Source of the DNA: Alistipes sp.
Lineage (GTDB): Bacteria > Bacteroidota > Bacteroidia > Bacteroidales > Rikenellaceae
Length of the DNA stretch: 64,000 bases
NCBI GenBank assembly: GCA_017531305.1
Contig: JAFXLG010000027.1
Coordinates: 59,168 to 123,167 of the forward strand
Direction of reading: 5' to 3'
Every line of letters starts with the position of its first letter. Position 1 is the stretch's first letter. The notes below the pieces were generated by a model. The model ran no database searches. It was given only the letters and a program-made list of their open reading frames with translations, and was not told the origin of the DNA. Below, piece by piece: positions 54,952-63,398 of the stretch. The translations under genes and the position numbers were made by a program.

Positions 54952-55944
54952 ATGTCTAACATTATCGTAAATCCAAAGAACTATACAGGTCACGAACTTG
55001 AAACCATCTTCTTCCGTCCATTGCTCACAGGTCCTTCTGCCGAGTCGCTCGGAATCCGCATCCTCTACAACATGCCTATGCCGACTGTGGTGCAGGTGTG
55101 GGATCGCAAGGGCAATGTACTCACGCCATACGATGAGTCTTCATCATGGAGTGGCGGCGTAAAGACCACACACTACCAGAAGACAATCCCTATGGCTCGC
55201 GTTAAGGCTGAGAATGCCTTTTCGGCAAGCGACTACTTCTCTACCGTATTTGAGATGATCACCAACCGTCCCGACATCAACATGGAGGATCTGACAGGCA
55301 CCGACTTGGAGGTTGCCGAGACTGAGCTTTTCCGCCGTTCGATTGCCGAGAGCATCCGCATGAACCTCTGGTTAGGTGACAAGGGTGGCACGCTCAACAC
55401 AGGCTACAACAGCTTTGACGGTTTGTTGAAGATCGTTAACGAGCGCGTAAAGAACAACTCGCTCTTCTACAACCGCACCGACTTGGATGACTTCCTCTCG
55501 GAGTATCACGTAACCGAGGCATTCAGCCAGATCATCGCCGAGTCAAACCCACGCCTCAAGGGTCTCTTCCCTGAGGGTCAGTGCGCATTCTTCGTATCGC
55601 CAAACATCTACTCGATCTACGAGAACTATCTCGACACAGCCTTCGGCGCAGCGGCATATAGCGACAACCAGTATGGTCGCAAGAACTTGATGTATCACGG
55701 ATTCCCTGTCATCGAGATCAACTTGGAGCCTGCAATCAGCGAATCATCGCTTTCGAGCAGCTTCATCATCTTCACCGATCGCCGCAACTTGGTAATGGCG
55801 GTCAACACTGCCGACAATCCTGCTTCGGAGGTGCGTATGTGGTATAACCCAGACGAGATGGAGAACCGCCAGAGAGCTGTATTTGCTATCGGTTGCGAGA
55901 TCTTGGACGATGAGTTGGTGAGCGCAGTAATCAATCAGGCGTAA
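54952..55944 (+). CDS. Phage major capsid protein (HK97-like, putative)
   Basis: A 330-residue protein. Features expected of capsid proteins from Bacteroidetes phages are an extended N-arm, LTGTDLEVAETELFRRSIAE, the phrase FVSPNIYSIYENYLDTAFG, HGFPVIEINLEPA and the C-terminal strand block SFIIFTDRRNLVMAVNTAD with the ending AIGCEILDDELVSAVI. Codon choice is like that of strongly expressed host genes. Position after a ClpP-type prohead protease and close to a portal gene supports the call. No direct database match can be claimed. Confidence 0.8.
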   Translation: MSNIIVNPKNYTGHELETIFFRPLLTGPSAESLGIRILYNMPMPTVVQVWDRKGNVLTPYDESSSWSGGVKTTHYQKTIPMARVKAENAFSASDYFSTVFEMITNRPDINMEDLTGTDLEVAETELFRRSIAESIRMNLWLGDKGGTLNTGYNSFDGLLKIVNERVKNNSLFYNRTDLDDFLSEYHVTEAFSQIIAESNPRLKGLFPEGQCAFFVSPNIYSIYENYLDTAFGAAAYSDNQYGRKNLMYHGFPVIEINLEPAISESSLSSSFIIFTDRRNLVMAVNTADNPASEVRMWYNPDEMENRQRAVFAIGCEILDDELVSAVINQA

Positions 55945-55969
55945 ACCCACTCAAAAAAGAGTCTGAGCC

Positions 55970-56428
55970 ATGAGCGCAAATGAGTTTTACAAGCCTGTGG
56001 GCGGGATTCTCGCAGCGGAGCTGTTTCTGACAAGGGATCTCTGTTCGATGGAGGATCTGGCAACAGCGCAACCCATTGCCGTAGAGCTTGTGGATGACGG
56101 ATCGCTCTATGAGGAGCATTTCATTCAGGAGAATGGATTGGTGAGCGTGAGTCACACGCTCACCCTTCGCTCCGACAGGATGCTTGCCGAGGAGTGGTTC
56201 TCGGTGGAGCTGATGCAGATTCTTGCAGTGGAGGGAGCTGTGGCGCGTGTCCAGATGGCGACAGGCGAACAGATCACGATAGGATACTCGCCACGCATGG
56301 GCTTCAATCAGGCGTTGCGTCTGGAGAGCCTGAGTTTCTCCTCGGGCGAGAAGCCCTGCTCTTCACCATGCGTAGAGCTTAAGCTCCACAGCCGAGATCT
56401 ATGCTCGGCATTAAGCAACGGCAATTAG
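55970..56428 (+). CDS. Putative head-tail or tail-tube protein
   Basis: A 152-residue protein beginning NEFYKPVGGILAAELFL, beta-rich, with the pattern of a small structural protein placed after the capsid gene in Bacteroides phages. The repeated short strands (LTLRSDRMLAEEWFSVELMQ) could fit a tube or head-completion protein. It is not recognised by family. It starts 25 bases after the capsid gene. Confidence 0.55.
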   Translation: MSANEFYKPVGGILAAELFLTRDLCSMEDLATAQPIAVELVDDGSLYEEHFIQENGLVSVSHTLTLRSDRMLAEEWFSVELMQILAVEGAVARVQMATGEQITIGYSPRMGFNQALRLESLSFSSGEKPCSSPCVELKLHSRDLCSALSNGN

Positions 56429-56477
56429 AAAATTCGGGGAACAGCAGAGTGAATTCATAATTCAAATTTTCCTTCTT

Positions 56478-56576
56478 ATTCAACGTCATGCCACAGAGTC
56501 TCTTTAGGACATATGATTGTAATCGCTATCCTATTATAGTTTGCGATCACTGCCTTACGGCTTCTGCGGAATGACC
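56478..56576. repeat. Diverged modular hairpin repeat inside the phage module
   Basis: It starts GTCATGCCACAGAG and ends, read in reverse, GTCATTCCGCAGAAGCCGTA. In the middle GTAATCGCTATCC pairs partly with TTTGCGATCAC. It fills the gap between the 152-residue protein gene and the portal gene. Confidence 0.65.
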
Positions 56577-56601
56577 TATTCTAAAACTTAAAAACTAAAG
56601 A

Positions 56602-57825
56602 ATGACTAACACTAAAACAAAAACCCTTGTGGCGGTGGGAAACTCCACCTCGGAGCCACTCTTTTCGCTCTCCTCGCGTAAGGTGCAGAGCGAAAAGTTC
56701 TGGCGATGGGGCGATGACAACATGATGCCCGCAGCACTCTCGCTCATGTCACGCCGCTCGACAACCCACCGCCGCATAATAAACGACAAGGCAGACTACA
56801 TCGCTGGCAAGGGTTTCTCTTACGATGAGTCGAAGCCACTGTTGGAGCATCTGGTCTCTTGTGCCAACGGCAGCGGAGAGTCCTTGCGCGAGATATTCAG
56901 TCGTCTGGCATTCGACAAAGCATTGATGGGCAACGCCTTTTTGGAGGTGGTGACCGATGAGAAGCACACCTTCCTATCGCTCTACCATCAGGATGCTTCG
57001 CGATGTCGTCTGGCGAGAGATTCGCAACACGTCTTGTTGCACCACGACTGGAGCCAATACCGAGCTGACGAGGCGCAGAAGCTACCACTTTATCCCGCCT
57101 TCGAGAAGCAGAGTGACGGCACCCTGCGTTCGATAATCCACTACAAGGAGTACGAGCCGATGTATAGCCACTACGGCGTGCCAAAATATATCGCTGGAAT
57201 GGGTGTATCGGCTATCGCCTACAAGACCGACTGCTGGAACATTTCGCGTCTGGACAACTCGTTCCAGCTCTCTGGCGTGATGATGCTCGATGCCACAGCT
57301 CAGAGTGATGCCGAGGCAGAGCGCATAGTACGCATGGCGGAGCAGAAGTTTGCGGGCAACCCTGGGCAGGTGATGTTCGTAATACGCGAGGGTGCAGAGA
57401 ACGACAACTCGCGCTTCATACCTGTGGAATCGAGCAACGAGGGCGACTGGAGTCAGTTGCACGATCAGGCAACCAGCGACATCGTAATCGCACATTCGTG
57501 GTTCCGTTCGCTCAGCGGATTGGACTATGCCGCGGGCTTCAGCGCAGAGCGCATCCTGCACGAGTATGAGGTGGCACTCAACACGGTGATTTTGGCAGAG
57601 CAGGCGGAATTGCTCGCCCCCGTAAAGCGAATAATCCAGCAGCTGACGGGAGAGGATGCCTCCTCGCTCGAGATCGTAAACCGCCCACCGACACGTTCGA
57701 AGCCTATATATATGAAGGTGTGGGAGGCACGCAAGGCAGATGGTCTGGAGTACGATGAGAGCGATCCCGAGCAGCAGCAATATCTCTCGCAGATCACCAA
57801 ATATAACGTAACGAAGATAAATTAA
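56602..57825 (+). CDS. Phage portal protein
   Basis: A 407-residue protein. Typical portal features are the N-terminal FWRWGDDNMMPAALSLM and the clip/wing region HRRIINDKADYIAGKGFSYD, LAFDKALMGNAFLEVVTDE, SLYHQDASRCRL, a stem helix region around IVIAHSWFRSLSGLDYAAGF, and the C-terminal ERILHEYEVALNTVILAEQ. This protein forms the DNA entry ring of the head and docks the terminase. No terminase gene is in the window. Confidence 0.85.
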   Translation: MTNTKTKTLVAVGNSTSEPLFSLSSRKVQSEKFWRWGDDNMMPAALSLMSRRSTTHRRIINDKADYIAGKGFSYDESKPLLEHLVSCANGSGESLREIFSRLAFDKALMGNAFLEVVTDEKHTFLSLYHQDASRCRLARDSQHVLLHHDWSQYRADEAQKLPLYPAFEKQSDGTLRSIIHYKEYEPMYSHYGVPKYIAGMGVSAIAYKTDCWNISRLDNSFQLSGVMMLDATAQSDAEAERIVRMAEQKFAGNPGQVMFVIREGAENDNSRFIPVESSNEGDWSQLHDQATSDIVIAHSWFRSLSGLDYAAGFSAERILHEYEVALNTVILAEQAELLAPVKRIIQQLTGEDASSLEIVNRPPTRSKPIYMKVWEARKADGLEYDESDPEQQQYLSQITKYNVTKIN

Positions 57826-57912
57826 AAGGGACTTTTCGCAGCCTTTTAAATCTTTTTAGGATTCAGGATCGCCCTTAGGGGAATCTTGAATTAACAAAAA
57901 AACCTATACACT

Positions 57913-58386
57913 ATGAAAAACATTATTTCGATATCAGAGTTACTCGCCATAGCCTTCAGCGATGGGGGTTACATCCCTCAGGATGTGATCGCAGATTCGG
58001 ACATCAAGGCGGCTGCGGAGCGATGGGTAATACCCGTCACGGGCAGAAAATTGATGGAGGCTATCGCAGAGGGTAAATATCCCGAACTACGCCAAGAGTA
58101 TGTTGCTCCCGCGATAGCACTCTACACGCGCCTGCTGGTGCAGCCTCGCCTGAATGCCATGAGTGGCGTGGGAGGCTTAACTACGGGCGGAGGCTCGGCG
58201 CGCAAGGCGGCTGATGAGTCGCTGCGCAAGGAGCATCATGACGCCCTAAGGAGCAAGGCTCGCGCACTGCTGAAAGCACTCTCCGAGGAGCTGAATCTCA
58301 AGGCAGAGGCATTTAAGGAGTACAACCCGAAAGAGAACATCCTAAACCGTTGTTGCTGTGATGGAGGCTTTGTGCAAGTATATTAG
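57913..58386 (+). CDS. Putative head-tail connector (DUF6712-like)
   Basis: A 157-residue mostly helical protein (SELLAIAFSDGGYIPQDVIA; AAERWVIPVTGRKLMEAI; YVAPAIALYTRLLVQPRLN) that looks like the DUF6712 adaptor type placed beside portal genes in Bacteroidetes phages. Its end overlaps the holin gene by 26 bases. An imperfect hairpin (TTCAGGAT/ATCTTGAA) lies upstream at 57858-57894. Confidence 0.65.
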   Translation: MKNIISISELLAIAFSDGGYIPQDVIADSDIKAAAERWVIPVTGRKLMEAIAEGKYPELRQEYVAPAIALYTRLLVQPRLNAMSGVGGLTTGGGSARKAADESLRKEHHDALRSKARALLKALSEELNLKAEAFKEYNPKENILNRCCCDGGFVQVY

Positions 58387-58783
58387 TGGAGTGCTGCTAT
58401 CGTTGGCAGCACTCTTCGCCCCGATAGTGCCATTAATATGGTGCGTGGTGGGGTTTATCGGTTTCGACTTTATAACGGGAGTGGTGGCATCGCGCACCGA
58501 GTCGCGTGAACAGGGCAAAGAGTGGTATTTCGAGAGCCACTTGGCATGGCGCACCGCCCAGAAGTTGGGTTTCACGATAATTGCTTTGTGTATGGCGTTC
58601 TGCATAGACGAGTTTATGCTCGATTTTCTGTCGTTGCACCTGACAAAACTCTTTGCGGGGTTTGTCTGCGGAGTGGAGATGTGGTCCTTCTTGGAGAATG
58701 CATGCAGGGTGAGCGATGCGCCCCTGCTCAGATACTTAAAACGCTATGTGCGCCGCAAGGTGGGAGAGGAGGTGCAGAGATGA
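58361..58783 (+). CDS. Phage holin family protein
   Basis: A 140-residue protein with three to four membrane segments (LLSLAALFAPIVPLIWCVV, WCVVGFIGFDFITGVVA, GFTIIALCMAFCIDEFMLD) and a basic C-terminus, as in the holin group of Bacteroides phages that opens the inner membrane at lysis. The ATG at 58361 is chosen; a GTG at 58358 is one codon earlier. It overlaps both neighbours, so connector, holin and the next gene form one translation unit. Confidence 0.8.
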   Translation: MEALCKYISGVLLSLAALFAPIVPLIWCVVGFIGFDFITGVVASRTESREQGKEWYFESHLAWRTAQKLGFTIIALCMAFCIDEFMLDFLSLHLTKLFAGFVCGVEMWSFLENACRVSDAPLLRYLKRYVRRKVGEEVQR

Positions 58784-59199
58784 GTCGCGGAACGAGAAAC
58801 TGCAACCCCGGCAACATACGCCGCAGTCGGGTACGCTACAAGGGTGAGCTGCACCCCTCTTTAGACCCCGCCTTCAAGCAGTTTGAGTCGATGGCGTGGG
58901 GCTACAGAGCCATCTTCATTTTGCTGGACACCTATCGTCAGCGTTACGGTCTGGAGACCATACGAGGCATGATCTCGCGCTACGCCCCACCCGAGGAGAA
59001 CCATACGGCACTCTACATCGAGGCGTTGTGCGACATGACAGGCATAGGGGCTGATGAGCCACTCGACACACGCTCACGCAAGGTGATGGTGCCACTCGTA
59101 GCCGCCATCTCGAAAGTGGAGAATGGAGTAAATGCCTCATGGAGCGAGGTAAACGCAGGCTTCGATTTGACAGGGTTCTGCCCTGCAAGACAAGGGTAG
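58780..59199 (+). CDS. Structural protein P5-like/lysis-associated protein
   Basis: A 139-residue protein starting RGTRNCNPGNIRRSRVRYKG, with FKQFESMAWGYRAIFILLDT and GLETIRGMISRYAPPEENHT. This pattern is common to Bacteroides phage and prophage proteins annotated structural protein P5, which probably have a lysozyme-like or muramidase-like fold and follow the holin. Its ATG overlaps the holin stop (ATGA). It is the last gene of the module. Confidence 0.8.
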   Translation: MSRGTRNCNPGNIRRSRVRYKGELHPSLDPAFKQFESMAWGYRAIFILLDTYRQRYGLETIRGMISRYAPPEENHTALYIEALCDMTGIGADEPLDTRSRKVMVPLVAAISKVENGVNASWSEVNAGFDLTGFCPARQG

Positions 59200-59213
59200 A
59201 GGGATTTCAGAAT

Positions 59214-59430
59214 TCACACCCGTAACGGGTGTTTTGTTAGTGGGCAGCTATTTTTGCTGAAGAGTGTTGTTGATAGTTTGGTCGCTTCTCACGTCACTCC
59301 ACCGAGCGTAAGCGAGGATTGGAGTCTCTAACGAAAAAGTTTTAGTGGCGATATTATTAATGTAGAGATGCTTTCTCATCGGATGATAAATCATCCTCTG
59401 TGGCATGACACCTCTAAGAGGTGTTTTAGA
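59214..59430. repeat. Composite modular hairpin repeat after the phage module
   Basis: It opens with CACCCGTAACGGGTG, then has GTCACTCCACCGAGCGTAAG and GAGGATTGGAGTCTCTAACG, GGATGATAAATCATCC followed by TCTGTGGCATGACA, and the palindrome ACACCTCTAAGAGGTGT (59408-59424). Together with the 110 AT-rich bases up to comEC it fills the 340-base gap; no gene is seen there. Confidence 0.75.
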
Positions 59431-59541
59431 AAATTTTCTCACTAATGAAAGTTATCTGTTACACGTTAGCCTAATTCAAAATTACATTGTTTTCTTTGCT
59501 ATACAATAAATTTTAGCTAATTTAGGGATCGAAACCTAACC

Positions 59542-61149
59542 ATGCAACAAATGAAAAACCTCCCTTCCACTCTCCTTGAGCGCGTAGGTCTATCGCCGAT
59601 GATAGTGGCTTTGGCGGCTACTGTGTTGGGTGTACTCTTTGCCGAGCACTTCGCTCCTCCGTTATGGAGCGTGGTTCTCGGCTTTGTTGTATGTGTGGGT
59701 ATGGCGATTGTGCGTTACGGCAACTCTTACGGCAAGTTATATCTCTTTCTGGCATTGGCTTTTGCGGGCGGGATGTCGATGTGCCTAAGGCAAGATCGCC
59801 TGCGGCTTGACAGTGAGTCAAGAACAATCCACCTAAAGATAGGCTCGGTCAGCAACCCCACACCCTCCACCCAGCGTGCCGAGGGCGAGGTAAAGCGTAT
59901 AGATGGGCTAAAGTGCGACTTCAAGGTGCGCCTTAATACAGCCGAGGGCGTGGAGCTAAGGCGTGGTGAGGAGATTGTGGTAAAGGCTCGGATCAGGGAG
60001 TTCGGCTCTGCCAATCAGGACGGTGCGCAGAATAGATACGAGCAATATATGGTGCGTCAAGGCTTCAAGGGGCAGATCTTTTTGCGCAAGGAGATGATCA
60101 TCGAGCGTCATGAGTCACCTATTGGCATGGCTCAGCGAGCGCAGCAGATGGCTCACCAAAAGATTCAGCGGTTGGGACTCTCCGAGAGTGTCGAGGCGGT
60201 GGTCTTGGCTATGGCAATCGGCGACAGGAGTCAGATCTCGACCTCGCTGCGCCGCCACTACACCCGCAGCGGAGGGGCGCATCTGCTGGCGGTTTCGGGT
60301 TTGCACGTGGGATATATCTTCGTGCTGATAAACCTTCTGCTTCTGCCTGTGGCTCTGCTCAGACGCGGTCAGGTAATAAGGTCTGTGGTAGCTATCGGGG
60401 TGATATGGGCATACGCCACGATGACGGGACTTGCGCCTTCGACCACAAGGGCGGCGGTGATGTTCTCGCTGCTGCAACTCTCGCTCATGACAGCCTCTCG
60501 TTACAACTCGCTCAACGCGCTCTGCCTGACGGCTATGGTGATGTTGCTCTGGCGGGGCAACAACATCCACGATGCGGGATTTCTACTCTCGATGTTGGCG
60601 GTATTTGCCATCGTGGAGTGGGCAATGCCCGCCATACGCCACATTGGGCGTTGGCACGCGCTCACACTCGAGCAGAGGCTTCAGCTACGCTCGCAGAGGG
60701 TGCGCTGGGTGGTGCGAAGCACGCTTATCGGCTTAGAGCGTTGGTTGCTCAGCTCGCTGATAATCTCATTGGCAGCAACGCTGATTACCATGCCACTATC
60801 GTCCTATCTTTTTGGGCAGATCTCGCTCTGGAGCGTTGTTACAGCACCCGTAATGATACCTCTGGGCGGTGTGGTTGTGGCATTGGCGATGATTTATATA
60901 CTCATGCCCGCGTCTCCGTTGCAAGGTGCAATGGGTTGGTGTTTGGAGACAGTTGGAGGATGGATGAACTCACTCGCCGAGTGGTGCAGTCAGACGGGTG
61001 TGATAGCCTATGAGATAGAGATCGGCTTGTGGAGTTGCTGGGCGATATATATAATTTATGGAGTGGCAAGCGGCGTTTTGAGAATTCAAAATTCAAAATT
61101 AAAAAAAGGGCTGCCCAACAAGAAAGTTGAACAGCCCCGTAGCCTATAA
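59542..61149 (+). CDS. comEC: ComEC/Rec2-type DNA uptake channel
   Basis: A 535-residue inner-membrane protein that carries single-stranded DNA into the cytoplasm during natural transformation. It has an N-terminal DUF4131/OB-like part (residues 20-180), then the competence domain with AVSGLHVGYIFVLINLLLLP and TGLAPSTTRAAVMFSLLQL. The metallo-beta-lactamase domain found at the C-terminus of ComEC in Bacillus is absent, as in many Bacteroidetes. The last 20 codons overlap an AT-rich repeat (RIQNSKLKK) and the terminator of the convergent M13 peptidase gene, so the protein end is probably recent. It follows the phage module on the same strand. Confidence 0.92.
   Translation: MQQMKNLPSTLLERVGLSPMIVALAATVLGVLFAEHFAPPLWSVVLGFVVCVGMAIVRYGNSYGKLYLFLALAFAGGMSMCLRQDRLRLDSESRTIHLKIGSVSNPTPSTQRAEGEVKRIDGLKCDFKVRLNTAEGVELRRGEEIVVKARIREFGSANQDGAQNRYEQYMVRQGFKGQIFLRKEMIIERHESPIGMAQRAQQMAHQKIQRLGLSESVEAVVLAMAIGDRSQISTSLRRHYTRSGGAHLLAVSGLHVGYIFVLINLLLLPVALLRRGQVIRSVVAIGVIWAYATMTGLAPSTTRAAVMFSLLQLSLMTASRYNSLNALCLTAMVMLLWRGNNIHDAGFLLSMLAVFAIVEWAMPAIRHIGRWHALTLEQRLQLRSQRVRWVVRSTLIGLERWLLSSLIISLAATLITMPLSSYLFGQISLWSVVTAPVMIPLGGVVVALAMIYILMPASPLQGAMGWCLETVGGWMNSLAEWCSQTGVIAYEIEIGLWSCWAIYIIYGVASGVLRIQNSKLKKGLPNKKVEQPRSL
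61101..61138 (-). terminator. M13 peptidase terminator inside comEC
   Basis: On the minus strand GGGGCTGTTCAAC pairs with GTTGGGCAGCCC and is followed by seven T residues. It lies wholly within the coding end of comEC. Confidence 0.85.
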
Positions 61150-61159
61150 GAAAAATCTC

Positions 61160-63187
61160 TTACCAGATAATCACGCGATCCTTCTCAGGCAGGAACATAG
61201 CACCATCGGTGATGCCGAATGCCTTGTGGAAGGTGTCGATATTACGCAAAGTGATATTCACGCGGTTGCAACCCAAAGAGTGAACATCGGTCTTGGTGAG
61301 GCGTGCAACCTCCTCATCACGCACGTTCTGAGCCCAGATAGTAGCGTAAGAGAGGTAGAAACGCTGATCGGCAGTGAAGCCATCAATAGGTGCAGGCTCG
61401 CCCGAAGACTTGAACGAATTGCGCATAGCGGTGTAGGCAACACGCAGACCGCCCTGATCGGCAATGTTCTCGCCGAGTGAGAGCTTACCATCTGCCATGA
61501 TTGCAGGCTGGTCGCCCTTAGCTGGCAAAACCTCAACCTTGTTGAACTGCTCAACCAAGATGTCGGTCTTAGACTTGAACGCCTCGGCATCTGCCTCGGT
61601 CCACCAATTCTTCATATTACCATCCTTGTCGAACTGACGTCCCTGATCATCGAAGCCATGAGTCATCTCGTGACCGATAACCACGCCGATAGCACCATAG
61701 TTTACGGCATCGTCAGCAGCCGAGTTGAAGAACGGAGGCTGGAGGATTGCAGCAGGGAAGCAGATCTCGTTGGTGGTAGGATTGTAGTAGGCGTTGACAT
61801 ACTGTGGAGTCATGTGCCACTCATCGCGATCCACAGGCTTGCCCAAGCGTGAGATATTGTCGGCTGTGTACCAAGCATTTGCACGCTTGATGTTTGCCCA
61901 ATAAGAAGCCGCAGGGTTGATCTCCAGCGATGAGTAATCCTTCCACTTGTCGGGATAACCGATCTTCACGGTAAAGGTTGCCAACTTCTCATGAGCCTTA
62001 GCCTTAGTCTCTTTAGACATCCACTCCAGATTGTCGATATGCTCACCCAAAGCTACCTGCAAGTTCTTGACGATATCGATCATGCGGAGCTTGTCGCTCT
62101 CAGGGAAATACTTCTTGACGTACATCTCGCCCACAGCCTCGCCCAAAACGCTGTTTGGCACAGCCATGGCACGCTTCCAGCGTGGACGCTGCTGCTGCTG
62201 ACCCGACATCTGACGACCGAAGAAATCGAACTTAGCTGCCGAGATATCATCGCTCAAGAAGTCTGCGGCACTTGCAATGACGTTGGCAGCAAGGTAGAGC
62301 TTAACGGTGTGCAATGGCTCGCTCTTGAGCAATGAGTTCACCACGTCCAAAACCTCTGGCTCGCCCACGATTAGCTGCTCGAAATTGCCGACACCCATCT
62401 CCTTGAAGTAAACATCCCAATTGATGGCATCGTAACGCTTCACGAAGTCTGCCTTCGACATTGGGTTATAACCAGCCTCAACATCGCGCAACTGGACATT
62501 GGTGCGGAACGCCTTAGCCATCTTGGTCTCAAACTCCAGCACCTTCTGAGCCGAAGCCGCAGCATCGTCTATCTGGCAGAGGGTGAACGCCTTGGTGAGC
62601 CACTCAACATAGCCCTGACGCTTAGCGGCATTCTCCTCATCGAGGTAGTAGTCGCGGTTGCCCATACCCAAACCCGACTGACCAGCATAGAGGGTATTGA
62701 CGTTACTGTCCAAAAGGTCGGCACCCACGCCCATGCTGAAGAGTGGGCTGCCAGCCGACATGTGGATCAGAGCCGCAGCATAAGAGACATGCTCCAACTC
62801 GCTGATCTGCATGAGCTGATCGAGATCTGCCTTCAGAGGAGCTACGCCCTCGTTATTCAGGCGCACAGAGTCCAAACCCATGGTATAGAGATCCGAGATC
62901 TTCTGCTCTACGGAGCCCTTCTCTGCCTTAGATTTGGTCATAGCCGAGAAGAGGTCGTTGAGACGTACCTCGTTGTTCTCGCGCATGATGTCGAACACGC
63001 CATAGCGTGAAAACTCAGGCTTCATGGGGTTTGCCTTCTGCCAACCACCTGTAGCATACTGATAGAAATCTTCGTTTAGTGCCACGCTCTCATCGAAATT
63101 GGCGCGGTCGATGGCGGGCTTTGCCGCCTCCTGATTACAACTTGCCATAAGTGCAACGGTTGCGATTGTAAATAAAAACTTTCTCAT
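61160..63187 (-). CDS. M13 (neprilysin-like) metallopeptidase lipoprotein
   Basis: A 675-residue zinc endopeptidase with a lipoprotein signal (TIATVALMASC). The zinc motif is GHEMTHGFDDQG, the third ligand region ENIADQGGLRVAY, with NAYYNPTTNEICFPAAILQP before them; the C-terminus ends VIIW as in the neprilysin/PepO family. The N-terminal GGW motif (YQYATGGWQKANP) is also typical. It cuts peptides below about 40 residues, probably at the cell surface or periplasm. It is monocistronic: a hairpin lies upstream and its terminator lies within comEC. Confidence 0.95.
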   Translation of the reverse strand: MRKFLFTIATVALMASCNQEAAKPAIDRANFDESVALNEDFYQYATGGWQKANPMKPEFSRYGVFDIMRENNEVRLNDLFSAMTKSKAEKGSVEQKISDLYTMGLDSVRLNNEGVAPLKADLDQLMQISELEHVSYAAALIHMSAGSPLFSMGVGADLLDSNVNTLYAGQSGLGMGNRDYYLDEENAAKRQGYVEWLTKAFTLCQIDDAAASAQKVLEFETKMAKAFRTNVQLRDVEAGYNPMSKADFVKRYDAINWDVYFKEMGVGNFEQLIVGEPEVLDVVNSLLKSEPLHTVKLYLAANVIASAADFLSDDISAAKFDFFGRQMSGQQQQRPRWKRAMAVPNSVLGEAVGEMYVKKYFPESDKLRMIDIVKNLQVALGEHIDNLEWMSKETKAKAHEKLATFTVKIGYPDKWKDYSSLEINPAASYWANIKRANAWYTADNISRLGKPVDRDEWHMTPQYVNAYYNPTTNEICFPAAILQPPFFNSAADDAVNYGAIGVVIGHEMTHGFDDQGRQFDKDGNMKNWWTEADAEAFKSKTDILVEQFNKVEVLPAKGDQPAIMADGKLSLGENIADQGGLRVAYTAMRNSFKSSGEPAPIDGFTADQRFYLSYATIWAQNVRDEEVARLTKTDVHSLGCNRVNITLRNIDTFHKAFGITDGAMFLPEKDRVIIW

Positions 63188-63212
63188 TGTTAATCCTTCT
63201 TCCTAATCAAAC

Positions 63213-63236
63213 AAGGGTCGAGCGGACTCGACCCTT
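63213..63236 (-). terminator. pgk terminator
   Basis: AAGGGTCGAG and CTCGACCCTT form a perfect ten-base-pair stem around a four-base loop. On the minus strand it is followed by TGTTTGATT. It lies between the pgk hairpin element and the M13 peptidase gene. Confidence 0.75.
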
Positions 63237-63274
63237 ATCTATAATTCAAAAATTTTCCTCCACACGAATAAATT

Positions 63275-63398
63275 TAAAAGTAGAGTAATTTGAGCTATTT
63301 TGAAGCTGGTCGAAAATTGAGGGTGCGGAGCATACTAAACGTATGTGAGCAACCCGAAATCGAGCCAGATGCCGAAATAGCCAAATTAAATACTTTTA
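63275..63398 (-). repeat. Long stop-codon hairpin element, copy D
   Basis: Arms AAAAGTAGAGTAATTTGAGC and CCAAATTAAATACTTTT pair imperfectly; inner arms and apex GGAGCATACTAAACGTATGTGAG match copies A and C. The outer arms differ in sequence from the other copies but still pair. The TAA stop of pgk (63396-63398) is at the base. Confidence 0.75.

Noticed and set aside
49728-59199. Complete active prophage
   Set aside because: No integrase, terminase, tape measure, replication or repressor gene and no direct repeats resembling attachment sites at either end were seen.
49728-59199. Contractile-injection or type VI-like system
   Set aside because: No sheath, tube, spike or AAA+ ClpV/RavA-like gene is present; capsid protease, capsid and portal point to a head-bearing particle.
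63188-63395. Small gene between M13 peptidase and pgk
   Set aside because: The stretch is accounted for by a terminator and a long hairpin element; no frame with a start and reasonable length is present.
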